From assembly GCA_958510875.1 (NCBI GenBank), contig OY294067.1:254449736-254513735 (forward strand): 64,000 bases of DNA, in the 5' to 3' direction. A model generated the notes under the pieces. That model was not told where the DNA came from. It did no database searches and worked only from the letters and a program-made list of their open reading frames with translations. The translations under genes were made by a program, and so were the position numbers. This DNA comes from Endomychus coccineus. Lineage: Eukaryota > Arthropoda > Insecta > Coleoptera > Endomychidae. How positions within the stretch are numbered: the first letter of the stretch is position 1; the number at the start of each line of letters is the position of its first letter. Positions 1 to 10,777 of the stretch are shown here, piece by piece.

Positions 1-684
1 CGTGAATTTCAGAACATTTTTAAAGATGTACTTTTTAAATTCCTTCGTAATATTACGGAACTATTTGAGAGGAAGCAAGTAACAATAGATACCATCGATC
101 CAATCCAGCTCAAAAGACACGAAGAAAAACTCGCAGCCATAGGAAACTTCTTTATTGGTGATTTTCGGAATACTTCGTTCTACAAATTCTTTGAAAAGTT
201 CAACAATCAACTAAACGACAGCAGTTCAATTCCTTATTCCGAGTGGAAAATGTTTCTCCACGAACTTATTTCAGAATGGAATCAAACCAAATTTTACGCA
301 GAAGAAGAATTAATGAAACTTATAGACGAAGATTTTGAAAACAGTTCCTTCCACAAGTTCTTTTCTAATTTCACAAATAGTCACATGAATTATAATGAGA
401 CAATTTCAGTTAACTCATTCATCGAAAAATTGCAAAATTTCACAAAATCGGGAGCTGAATCTAGAATAATTCCAATATCAAGACTAAAAGATAATTCAGA
501 TAAAATAGAAAAAATAGCAAATCAAATTACTGAAACAAATTACGCTTTGTCTAGATTGGAGATTATCATCCTCGTTTTTGGTTGTTTATTCATTATTTTG
601 ATGCTCAAAGACCATTTGATAAAATTTGTTATTGAAAGAAACGATAAGCAAGCTAGTTTAACTTCAGAAATGCCATTGATATAA
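1..684 (+). CDS. C-terminal part of an unrecognised N-glycosylated single-pass membrane protein (partial)
   Basis: The frame is open from base 1 to the TAA at 682-684, about 227 residues, so the gene or exon begins left of the window. The first in-frame ATG (250) is internal and need not be a start. The protein has many N-x-S/T sequons (NIT, NTS, NQT, NSS, NFT, NET), then a hydrophobic segment near residues 186-205 (core IIILVFGCLFIILML) and a short basic tail. This suggests an extracellular domain, one membrane span and a cytoplasmic tail of about 22 residues. Two stretches resemble each other: one around FRNTSFYKFFEKFNN (about residues 55-69) and one around FENSSFHKFFSNFTN (about 113-127), suggesting an internal repeat of about 60 residues. 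I do not recognise the family. An AATAAA lies at 958-963. It could be a host gene exon or the 3' part of an envelope-like gene of a retroelement; no neighbouring feature settles this. Confidence 0.5.
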   Translation, partial: REFQNIFKDVLFKFLRNITELFERKQVTIDTIDPIQLKRHEEKLAAIGNFFIGDFRNTSFYKFFEKFNNQLNDSSSIPYSEWKMFLHELISEWNQTKFYAEEELMKLIDEDFENSSFHKFFSNFTNSHMNYNETISVNSFIEKLQNFTKSGAESRIIPISRLKDNSDKIEKIANQITETNYALSRLEIIILVFGCLFIILMLKDHLIKFVIERNDKQASLTSEMPLI

Positions 685-3339
685 TTTATGTAGCAATTTA
701 TGAATCAGTGGTCACCTCTATATACATACTGTGATTTTTCGCACATACCTTTATTTTGACATTAAAAATAACGTCTTAGTCCAGTCATTGGAGATGAAAT
801 AACGGCTCAAAATAGTTTTTTCCTACTAGTTCTATTTTATGCTCGATATTGATATTTTTTGGTATATGTAACAGTGGTATTAGCCTTAGCCTAATGGCGT
901 CAGAAGATATTGCAATTTCTTATGGTCAAAAAGGTAAGATTTTGTTTTTTTTTTGCGAATAAATCGAAAGATATGCGTTATATGGTTTGACATCATTTAA
1001 GGTTGTTTAAAACGTTTTGTGGTTTTTTTTTTAAATTCGGTTTACCTTTAGCTGGATTTTAGTTTTTGCGCTATCATAATATTTTCCGCCATAATCGGTC
1101 TTTTCCGAATATTCGCGTTCTTGCGATTGTGGCAAAAATAATAGATCTAGCGGCAAAATTACAGTATCAGATTTCACCAAATTGCTGGAAGTGATGACAA
1201 TTTTAGTCGTTTGTTGAATATTCAAGACTTTGTTGTCTGCATTTAGTCAGGGCATATAAAATGAAATATGTTGTTTACGATGTCTAGATACTTATAGAAG
1301 AGTTATTTTCGCTCAATATTTCCCCCTTCCGAGGGAAGATAAAAGAGAAGGAGAAGAAGAGGTGGATGGAAATGAAGAAAATGATGACGAAATGTGATAA
1401 CTAAATAGAACACGTATTACGTTTACTGGTCATGTGAGAAAAAGCGCATTGAACTCTACCTCTTGGTGAGGAAACGTATGTCCTATGCAGTTCATATTTT
1501 CTGGATGTTATTTCGAAAACTATTGGCTGCGTGTGAAATTTGAATATAACTCTTTTTGTGAAGATTTTTCTGATGAACAATTTTCGTATGTTATATTATT
1601 ATTATTATGTGAAATCAGTGCACGACCAATAGAAAATGGGATATTTTTTTCGACATTTGTCCTCAAATATTTCAAGAAGAGTAAATAATTTTGATGAGGA
1701 CGCTATTTATAATGTCGAAATGAAAGTGCGTACGAAAAATCACTCCATCAGTACTTATGTAGGGGTTCAATCTTAAAATGGCTTTATCAAATATGATATA
1801 ATCAAGCAATTTTATGTCAGATGTATGAACAATCAAACATCACATGAACATGAAATTGGAAGAGTTTTAAAGTAATATACTCTTAAGAATAAAATAATAT
1901 ATTTCGTATTACTCTATTACTCACAAAGTCACTGTTGCAGTACCTATGTCTGGAAAAAGTGGAATGAAAATTTACTTTCAATTGAGTAGGTGCTGGTGAA
2001 AATAATAGCCTTTAAGTTCAGAAATGCCAATAATGTAGTTTTTTATCTATTTAATAAATGTATTATGCATTTGAATCAAAGTTTGTTCAAATCCAAAATA
2101 AATTCCTTTCCCATTTTAGAGCAAACAAATCTCTAAGAATTATGATCTTGAAGAATCCAGATCTGAACCAGGCTCATTAGATAATTATGATTTAACATTA
2201 TCAACGTTGATCACTAATAATGTGGTGGTTTGAATGCCTCCTAAGGAATTAGCACTTCTTCAAAATTGTCTGGGATGATAGATAAAATATCATCAGCTGT
2301 ACTTTTTGGGAAAAAGAAAAACTTCAATTACTATCGAAACTTCAAAAATGAGATAGTTTCATTCATGTAGCTGTGTGAACTGAGACCCCGAAAATCAAGA
2401 TACTATTTGGTTTCGAACACATCGAGTATTTTTATCTTCCCTCACTCACTATACGTTGTATTTAGTGTGAAGGAAGTATTGTGATGGTGGCAAATTTGTT
2501 TCCATATCTTCACGGACTGTGTACACAGTGAGATTCAATACAAGGAAACAATTCGTTAATTATTGATTCTACAAAAATGTTTAAATCATGGTTGTATTAT
2601 TTTTACTGAACCTTCAGAATCTGAACTCAGAAAAAACAAAAAAATATTATAACTGTCAAATTTGGACAGATGCTTAATGTTTTAAGACGATCTCCCTGTA
2701 TTTGCTAGTTCAATACACCATTTTTTCTCATTTCAAATATATAAGGTTTAATAAACTTATTTTGAACGGTTCAGAAATAGTAGACATTTGTGTGTAACTA
2801 AGGTAGCCAAGTAAATAGAAATTAAAAAAAAAATTATTGAATTTCTTTTATAAAGCAAACGCAGAGTTATTTAGGCTGTGTTATTGTTTCTATTTTCAGT
2901 CCTCTCGATGATATATATTTAATTAATAAATACATTTAAATCTAATAGAATTCATTATTATGTAACAAAACCAAAATGAAGAAACAGTTATAATTATTAC
3001 CAACAATACTAATAGATTACAAATATCTACAAGAGATGTTCAAAATGTCCTGCTGTCAATTCAATACACAATCTATAGCTCTTTTTCAGATATTCAATTA
3101 ATTTTTGCATTATTACTGGTCTTGTGTTTAGATAAAGTATTTCTTCCTCAATGCGGGCTTGCATTTTCTCGAATCTATTGGTTCATGTAAAGAAAATCGA
3201 ATGCAATATAAAGACAAAAATTTTCGTACAGACCTAAGATCCCTGAATGAATTTAGATTTAATTATTATTATTATTATTCTTATTATCATATAATGATGA
3301 GGGTTGGAGATATAATAATCCTATGATTAAAGAAGCATA
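685..3339. other. AT-rich non-coding stretch
   Basis: No frame longer than about 70 codons with recognisable content is present. There is a possible polyadenylation signal AATAAA at 958-963 for the gene ending at 684, a purine-rich GAA/GAG stretch near 1336-1385, and a (TTA)n-like microsatellite at about 3261-3290. I see no RNA gene or transposon terminus here. Confidence 0.5.
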
Positions 3340-3628
3340 ATTATATGTATAAGATGGTTATGAAATGGGAGTAGTAGAGGTAAGTGGAATGAATCTGATC
3401 TTAAGTCACGTTGAAAATTGAGGTATCAATAACCCTTTTGAAAGAACTAATCGAGGTAGAATCAATTGTAGCTGATCTTAGACATTTGATTATATGAAAA
3501 GTTTCATCCGCTAACTATCTTTATGTTTATGTTTTATGTTTTAGTCTCAATGAATGACCCAGTGCATCATCATTTAACACTAACATAACATTCAAATCGA
3601 CACTGAAATGGTTATTCAAAATTCTAAA
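3340..3628 (-). pseudogene. LINE reverse transcriptase C-terminus, downstream half (split by PLE insertion)
   Basis: Read on the minus strand, this is the C-terminal tail of a CR1/jockey-type reverse transcriptase: it begins RILNNHF, passes through LNDDALGHSLRLKHKT and ends near SFKRVIDTSIFN. These are the usual closing motifs of that family (a GHS.KLKHKT-like block and a final SFK..ID). Three in-frame stops just after HKT mark it as dead. The matching upstream half is at 11311-11640. Deleting 3629-11323 rejoins the two halves in the same frame within the motif TTTFRILNNHF. The element was therefore already present when the PLE composite landed in it. Confidence 0.6.
3616..3628. repeat. 13-bp target-site duplication, left copy
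   Basis: TCAAAATTCTAAA occurs here and again at 11311-11323, exactly flanking the palindromic PLE composite. The sequence is part of the interrupted LINE coding region, which supports its reading as a duplicated target. Confidence 0.75.
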
Positions 3629-4134
3629 TTATATATAAAAATTCTCGGGAAATAGGTCACAATAACACTTTGTTTTAAATATTCGTCTTTACGTACGTTT
3701 CGGTCTCACGACCATCATCAGAAGACTCACTATGTCTAAAAAGGGGGTTTATTAAAACTAATTATAGCACAAGCGTCCAAATCGCACAATTTAACTTCAA
3801 TCAAAAGAGCCCACGCCGTCGAAACGAACAGAACCACGAATATTCGAAATTGTATCGTCAGAATTAATGTATACAAATTTTTTTTTTTTTGTAGTAAGAA
3901 TCCGCTATTCAGTAATATTATTAAAATATATGAGTGCATATTGAATGGTATTCTCACAACAAATGAGAAGAACGAAGTTATTTGTCAAGTATCTACTTTC
4001 GAAACCAGATGTGTAGGATTTATGACAAGGCACTTAAGAAAGGTTTCAGACCTGTACTGGGAAATAACAATTACGAATTCTTCCTAAAAACATTTTCTAC
4101 ACTTATAAAGACGTATGTAAGAATTTGCAAGAGA
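3629..4134 (-). repeat. PLE family 1 terminal repeat (pseudo-LTR), left outer
   Basis: This is the roughly 0.5-kb repeat downstream of copy A. It contains a poly-T/A run near 3878-3891 and a hammerhead at 3685-3726. It ends at the target duplication and lacks the extra 25-bp tail found on the right outer copy. Confidence 0.8.
3685..3726 (-). ncRNA. Hammerhead ribozyme, type I (PLE family 1)
   Basis: Minus-strand copy in the 3' terminal repeat of PLE copy A, with intact core, stem I, stem II and stem III sequences. Confidence 0.8.
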
Positions 4135-6543
4135 TTATTTAATCAAATTAGTATAAATATGACTTAGATTTTGTGTGTCTACCCTATGATTTACAGATTT
4201 GGGGTCCCGTTTTATGTGAATCATCTCCAGGATAGATCTTTTATAATAATTGGTTTCCTTAGTTAAGATATTAACATTTTTGTAATCAAGTTGATGGTTA
4301 TAATCAAAGCAATGCTTAGCAAGGGCGGTGGAATTTTCTAAGTTGTTATTTCTGGTGCTATATTTATGGCCGTACATTCTTTTTTGTAAATATTATTTAG
4401 AGATTCCAGTATAGGTTCCATCACAATCTAAACAATTCAATTTATACACTGTGTGGGTTTGTTTATCTTTGGGTATTAAAGGTTTTAGATTTGAGAAATA
4501 TTTCCCAACACAGTTAGTAGGTTTATGCGCAACATTTATATCATACTTTTTCAAACATTTTTTGATTTTCTCTGAGGTCTCCGGAATGTAAGGTAGAGTT
4601 ATAAAGTTGTCTGTATTACCTTTTATGTCACTTTTATTAGTCGAACCATTATAGATTTTGTTTATTCTTTCTTTAATGATAGGATTGAAAAAAGTTTTTG
4701 GGTAGCCATTCAATTCTAGTGTACTACGAACAATTTTTAAATTTTTGGGGCGGTCATCTGCGTGGGACAATTTTATCGCGCGATCTGTAAGGCTGTTTAT
4801 GACACTTTTTTTATAACAAGCTGGTGCAACGGAATTGAAGTGAAGATAACGTTGAGACCATACTTCTTTAGTAAACCAAGAGGTTTTTATTTTTCCATCA
4901 GCATCATGCCTAATGTTCATATCTAGGAAATTTATGTTATTGTTTAGTTCTATTTCACAAGTGAATTGAAGTTTACAGTGAAAATTGTTAAATTTATCAA
5001 TTACGTATTGAATTTTATCTTTGGGAACACACATAAGGCAATCGTCTACATACCGTTTAAAGAATACAGGCCGAAAATCTAATGAATTCATAACAGATTC
5101 CTCTAGGCACTCCATAACGAGGTTAGCAATGGTAGCTGAAATAGGAGATCCCATTGCTGTGCCGAATATTTGTCCAAAAAATTGCTCACCATACTGAAAG
5201 TATGTGCATTCTAAACAAAATTTTACAGCATTTATAAATTCCGATATATCTAGAGGTGTGTGGTTTTTAATCTCTGCCCAACGTTTTTTGATGCTATTCA
5301 ATGCCAAAACAACAGGTATATTTGTAAATAAAGAAACAACGTCCAAGGAAATCAGTTGATGGTTTACGGGTACGGATTGATTTTTTATAAATTCATTAAA
5401 GTGTCATGAATCTTTTACATAGAATTCATTTTTTCCTATTATATTATTGATAGATTTTGATAGAAATTTTGATAAATTGTAAGTGGGCGCTCCAATATTA
5501 CTAACAATGGGTCTTAGAGGTATATCATTTTTATGCAGTTTGGGAAGCCCATAGATATAAGGTGCTAGCCCATTATGGCAAATTAATTTATTTTTTAATT
5601 CAATAGGGATTATCTTATTCTTATGCCATTTATTTATCAATTTATTCATGTTGTTTTGTACTGATAAAGTAGGATCAGATTTTAATTTTTTATAAGTTGT
5701 TACATCATTTAAAAGGTTTCCTATTTTGTTTTCATAGTCATTTCTATGCATTATGACGGTTTTATTACATTTATCCGCGTTCAAAACTAATATTTGAGGG
5801 TTAGCATCTAAGAAATCTTTTGTTATTTTTGTATGATAGTTAAAACGATTCTTTGCAATCCCTACTTCTGCTTTCTGTTTGTTCTTTTTGTTTGTCAAGA
5901 TGTTACAAACTTTGTTTCTAATTTCGTTTTTCTCTTCTACATTTTTATTCCTAATTCCGCATTCTAAATTTGCAATAATATTATCGATAGGCAGTTTATT
6001 ATTGTTATTAGGCAATGCAAATTTCGGACCTAAACTTAACGTGTGCTGCACCTCATCCGGAATTTTTATGTCCGTTAGATTTTTCAACCATTGTTCATTG
6101 ATACTCTTTTTTTCATAAGTTACGCCTTTCATTAAATTATTTATCTTTTTAGACTGAATGGCTTTGATTTTGTTGAAATTTTTTTCGAAACTGTTATGCT
6201 GAATTTGAAAAAATTGCGATATAAAGTTGCTATCAAAATTTTGATGACAGGTTTGTTTAACCAGTTTGATTTTGTTTTCAACCTCAGCTACAATTGCACA
6301 TGCTTCTTTAATGCACAGGTTCAAACAGTTTTTATGAAAAGAATTTAATAATTTTGCGTACGCCTTCTTATTTAGCACCTTGCTAAACATATTCTCCTTT
6401 GATTTAGATATAATGAAATTTGGATAAACTTGCAAATTCCTACATCTTACCAGAAATATTCTACGATTCTTCTCTCTTGCTAGGATCTTCATTAACTTTC
6501 CGTATTCCTTCAAAACTTTAGGATAGGTGGTTGTTCCTTCCAT
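4135..6543 (-). pseudogene. PLE family 1, copy A: reverse transcriptase/GIY-YIG polyprotein with two in-frame stops
   Basis: This is an 802-codon frame starting at ATG 6543 (MEGTTTYPKVL). It encodes a PLE N-terminal region, an RT domain and a C-terminal GIY-YIG nuclease, used for target-primed reverse transcription. RT blocks seen in order: LPKLHKNDIPLRPIVSNIGA (fingers), LDVVSLFTNIP (motif A), GTAMGSPISATIAN (motif B), RYVDDCLMC (motif C) and NFLDMNI. The nuclease region begins NCLDCDGTYTGIS. A TGA at 5404-5406 splits it just before motif A; copy B has the same TGA. A second stop, TAA at 4391-4393, replaces a CAA (Gln) that copies B and C keep. Apart from these stops the reading frame is intact, so decay is recent. 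Terminal repeats flank it at 3629-4134 and 6571-7105. Confidence 0.85.
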
Positions 6544-6570
6544 ATTAAGGCTTATATCCCAGCCGAAATA

Positions 6571-7105
6571 ATAATAAGATTCTTGACCCAGTATGAATTA
6601 TATATAAAAATTCTCGGGAAATAGGTCACAATAACACTTTGTTTTAAATATTCGTCTTTACGTACGTTTCGGTCTCACGACCATCATCAGAAGACTCACT
6701 ATGTCTAAAAAGGGGGTTTATTAAAACTAATTATAGCACAAGCGTCCAAATCGCACAATTTAACTTCAATCAAAAGAGCCCACGCCGTCGAAACGAACAG
6801 AACCACGAATAATCGAAATTGTATCGTCAGAATTAATGTATACAAATTTTTTTTTTTTTTTGTAGTAAGAATCCGCTATTCAGTAATATTATTAAAATAT
6901 ATGAGTGCATATTGATTGGTATTCTCACAACAAATGAGAAGAACGAAGTTATTTGTCAAGTATCTACTTTCGAAACCAGATGTGTAGGATTTATGACAAG
7001 GCACTTAAGAAAGGTTTCAGACCTGTACTGGGAAATAACAATTACGAATTCTTCCTAAAAACATTTTCTACACTTATAAAGACGTATGTAAGAATTTGCA
7101 AGAGA
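6571..7105 (-). repeat. PLE family 1 terminal repeat between copies C and A
   Basis: Same repeat as 3629-4134, but with the 25-bp tail AAGATTCTTGACCCAG-like next to the copy A start region. It holds a hammerhead at 6654-6695. It is both the 3' repeat of truncated copy C and the 5' repeat of copy A. Confidence 0.8.
6654..6695 (-). ncRNA. Hammerhead ribozyme, type I (PLE family 1)
   Basis: Minus-strand copy in the terminal repeat between copies C and A, with all core bases intact. Together with 3685-3726 it would bracket a unit-length copy A transcript. Confidence 0.8.
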
Positions 7106-7740
7106 TTATTTAATCAAATTAGTATAAATATGACTTAGATTTTGTGTGTCTACCCTATGATTTACAGATTTGGGGTCCCGTTTTATGTGAATCATCTCCA
7201 GGATAGATCTTTTATAATAATTGGTTTCCTTAGTTAAGATATTAACATTTTTGTAATCAAGTTGATGGTTATAATCAAAGCAATGCTTAGCAAGGGCGGT
7301 GGAATTTTCTAAGTTGTTATTTCTTGTGCTATATTTATGGCCGTACATTCTTTTTTGTAAATATTGTTTAGAGATTCCAGTATAGGTTCCATCACAATCT
7401 AAACAATTCAATTTATACACTGTGTGGGTTTGTTTATCTTTGGGTATTAAAGGTTTTAGATTTGAGAAATATTTCCCAACACAGTTAGTAGGTTTATGCG
7501 CAACATTTATATCATACTTTTTCAAACATTTTTTGATTTTCTCTGAGGTCTCCGGAATGTAAGGTAGAGTTATAAAGTTGTCTGTATTACCTTTTATGTT
7601 ACTTTTATTAGACGAACCATTATATATTTTGTTTATTCTTTCTTTAATGATAGGATTGAAAAAAGTTTTTTGGGTAGCCATTCAATTCTAGTGTAGTACG
7701 AACAATTTTTAAATTTTTGGGGCGGTCATCTGCGTGGGAC
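7106..7740 (-). pseudogene. PLE family 1, copy C: 5'-truncated 3' ORF fragment
   Basis: The minus strand encodes only the linker and GIY-YIG nuclease end of the family 1 protein (KTFFNPIIKERINK through the stop near 7106). An extra A in the run at about 7669 (CCCAAAAAACTTTTTT) shifts frame upstream of KTFF. The fragment is cut at 7740, where sequence flips into the opposite orientation. It retains the Gln codon that is a stop in copy A. Its terminal repeat (6571-7105) serves as the 5' repeat of copy A. Confidence 0.8.
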
Positions 7741-7742
7741 AA
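7739..7742. other. Inversion junction of the PLE palindrome
   Basis: Minus-strand copy C sequence (GGGACAA...) passes directly into plus-strand copy sequence (...CAAATCTG). CAA is shared by both source sequences, so the junction shows about 3 bp of microhomology. Both fused ends are 5'-truncated ORF ends. Confidence 0.65.
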
Positions 7743-8341
7743 ATCTGTAAATCATAGGGTAGACACACAAAATCTAAGTCATATTTATACTAATTTGATT
7801 AAATAATCTCTTGCAAATTCTTACATACGTCTTTATAAGTGTAGAAAATGTTTTTAGGAAGAATTCGTAATTGTTATTTCCCAGTACAGGTCTGAAACCT
7901 TTCTTAAGTGCCTTGTCATAAATCCTACACATCTGGTTTCGAAAGTAGATACTTGACAAATAACTTCGTTCTTCTCATTTGTTGTGAGAATACCAATCAA
8001 TATGCACTCATATATTTTAATAATATTACTGAATAGCGGATTCTTACTACAAAAAAAAAAAAAAATTTGTATACATTAATTCTGACGATACAATTTCGAT
8101 TATTCGTGGTTCTGTTCGTTTCGACGGCGTGGGCTCTTTTGATTGAAGTTAAATTGTGCGATTTGGACGCTTGTGCTATAATTAGTTTTAATAAACCCCC
8201 TTTTTAGACATAGTGAGTCTTCTGATGATGGTCGTGAGACCGAAACGTACGTAAAGACGAATATTTAAAACAAAGTGTTATTGTGACCTATTTCCCGAGA
8301 ATTTTTATATATAATTCATACTGGGTCAAGAATCTTATTAT
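7741..8341 (+). repeat. PLE family 1 ORF tip (7741-7797) plus terminal repeat upstream of copy B
   Basis: The first 57 bases are the last codons of the family 1 ORF; the rest is the terminal repeat with the hammerhead at 8217-8258 and the 25-bp tail (CTGGGTCAAGAATCTTATTA) before copy B. It is the inverted counterpart of 6571-7171. Confidence 0.8.
8217..8258 (+). ncRNA. Hammerhead ribozyme, type I (PLE family 1)
   Basis: Elements in order: stem I 5' strand GTCTT (8217-8221); core CTGATGA (8222-8228); one T; stem II GGTC/GACC with a GTGA loop (8230-8241); core GAA; a very short stem III in the palindrome ACGTACGT (8245-8252); predicted cleavage after A8253; stem I 3' strand AAGAC (8254-8258), which pairs fully with GTCTT. 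Hammerheads with a minimal stem III are known from PLE terminal repeats. The unpaired T before stem II also occurs in the other two PLE families here. Activity is inferred, not shown. Confidence 0.8.
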
Positions 8342-8368
8342 TATTTCGGCTGGGATATAAGCCTTAAT

Positions 8369-10777
8369 ATGGAAGGAACAACCACCTATCCTAAAGTTTT
8401 GAAGGAATACGGAAAGTTAATGAAGATCCTAGCAAGAGAGAAGAATCGTAGAATATTTCTGGTAAGATGTAGGAATTTGCAAGTTTATCCAAATTTCATT
8501 ATATCTAAATCAAAGGAGAATATGTTTAGCAAGGTGCTAAATAAGAAGGCGTACGCAAAATTATTAAATTCTTTTCATAAAAACTGTTTGAACCTGTGCA
8601 TTAAAGAAGCATGTGCAATTGTAGCTGAGGTTGAAAACAAAATCAAACTGGTTAAACAAACCTGTCATCAAAATTTTGATAGCAACTTTATATCGCAATT
8701 TTTTCAAATTCAGCATAACAATTTCGAAAAAAATTTCAACAAAATCAAAGCCATTCAGTCTAAAAAGATAAATAATTTAATGAAAGGCGTAACTTATGAA
8801 AAAAATAGTATCAATGAACAATGGTTGAAAAATCTAACGGACATAAAAATTCCGGATGAGGTGCAGCACACGTTAAGTTTAGGTCCGAAATTTGCATTGC
8901 CTAATAACAATAATAAACTGCCTATCGATAATATTATTGCAAATTTAGAATGCGGAATTAGGAATAAAAATGTAGAAGAGAAAAACGAAATTAGAAACAA
9001 AGTTTGTAACATCTTGACAAACAAAAAGAACAAACAGAAAGCAGAAGTAGGGATTGCAAAGAATCGTTTTAACTATCATACAAAAATAACAAAAGATTTC
9101 TTAGATGCTAACCCTCAAATATTAGTTTTGAACGCGGATAAATGTAATAAAACCGTCATAATGCATAGAAATGACTATGAAAACAAAATAGGAAACCTTT
9201 TAAATGATGTAACAACTTATAAAAAATTAAAATCTGATCCTACTTTATCAGTACAAAACAACATGAATAAATTGATAAATAAATGGCATAAGAATAAGAT
9301 AATCCCTATTGAATTAAAAAATAAATTAATTTGCCATAATGGGCTAGCACCTTATATCTATGGGCTTCCCAAACTGCATAAAACTGATATACCTCTAAGA
9401 CCCATTGTTAGTAATATTGGAGCGCCCACTTACAATTTATCAAAATTTCTATCAAAATCTATCAATAATATAATAGGAAAAAATGAATTCTATGTAAAAG
9501 ATTCATGACACTTTAATGAATTTATAAAAAATCAATCCGTACCCGTAAACCATCAACTGATTTCCTTGGACGTTGTTTCTTTATTTACAAATATACCTGT
9601 TGTTTTGGCATTGAATAGCATCAAAAAACGTTGGGCAGAGATTAAAAACCACACACCTCTAGATCAATCGGAATTTATAAATGCTGTAAAATTTTGTTTA
9701 GAATGCACATACTTTCAGTATGGTGAGCAATTTTTTGGACAAATATTCGGCACAGCAATGGGATCTCCTATTTCAGCTACCATTGCTAACCTCGTTATGG
9801 AGTGCCTAGAGGAATCTGTTATGAATTCATTAGATTTTCGGCCTGTATTCTTTAAACGGTATGTAGACGATTGCCTTATGTGTGTTCCCAAAGATAAAAT
9901 TCAATATGTAATTGATAAATTTAACAATTTTCACTGTAAACTTCAATTCACTTGTGAAATAGAATTAAACAATAACATAAATTTCCTAGATATGAACATT
10001 AGGCATGATGCTGATGGAAAAATAAAAACCTCTTGGTTTACTAAAGAAGTATGGTCTCAACGTTATCTTCACTTCAATTCCGTTGCACCAGCTTGTTATA
10101 AAAAAAGTGTCATAAACAGCCTTACAGATCGCGCGATAAAATTGTCGCACGCAGATGACCGCCCCAAAAATTTAAAAATTGTTCGTACTACACTAGAATT
10201 GAATGGCTACCCAAAAACTTTTTTCAATCCTATCATTAAAGAAAGAATAAACAAAATCTATAATGGTTCGTCTAATAAAAGTAACATAAAAGGTAATACA
10301 GACAACTTTATAACTCTACCTTACATTCCGGAGACCTCAGAGAAAATCAAAAAATGTTTGAAAAAGTATGATATAAATGTTGCGCATAAACCTACTAACT
10401 GTGTTGGGAAATATTTCTCAAATCTAAAACCTTTAATACCCAAAGATAAACAAACCCACACAGTGTATAAATTGAATTGTTTAGATTGTGATGGAACCTA
10501 TACTGGAATCTCTAAACAATATTTACAAAAAAGAATGTACGGCCATAAATATAGCACAAGAAATAACAACTTAGAAAATTCCACCGCCCTTGCTAAGCAT
10601 TGCTTTGATTATAACCATCAATTTGATTACAAAAATGTTAATATCTTAACTAAGGAAACCAATTATTATAAAAGATCTATCCTGGAGATGATTCACATAA
10701 AACGGGACCCCAAATCTGTAAATCATAGGGTAGACACACAAAATCTAAGTCATATTTATACTAATTTGATTAAATAA
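8369..10777 (+). CDS. PLE family 1, copy B: reverse transcriptase/GIY-YIG polyprotein interrupted only by one TGA
   Basis: An 802-codon frame runs from ATG 8369 to TAA 10775-10777, broken only by TGA 9506-9508 (codon 380). The two halves are in the same frame. Domains: N-terminal PLE region (1-330); RT with LPKLHKTDIPLRP (about 333-345), motif A LDVVSLFTNIP with its Asp near 401, motif B GTAMGSPIS near 461-469, motif C YVDD at 498-501; then a GIY-YIG nuclease from about residue 700, preceded by a CxxC (NCLDC) and containing TYTG and KRMYGHK. The element would copy its RNA at nicked chromosomal DNA. Related PLE proteins usually have an aromatic or polar residue where the TGA stands (KDS-stop-HFNEF), so a TGG-to-TGA change is a simple explanation; UGA followed by C is also a permissive readthrough context. 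Whether it is functional is open. Confidence 0.8.

Noticed and set aside
9566..9568. A separate second PLE gene starting after the TGA.
   Set aside because: The first codon of that frame is TTG, it lies within RT motif A (LDVVSLF) and it is in frame with the upstream half, so it is one interrupted ORF, not two genes.
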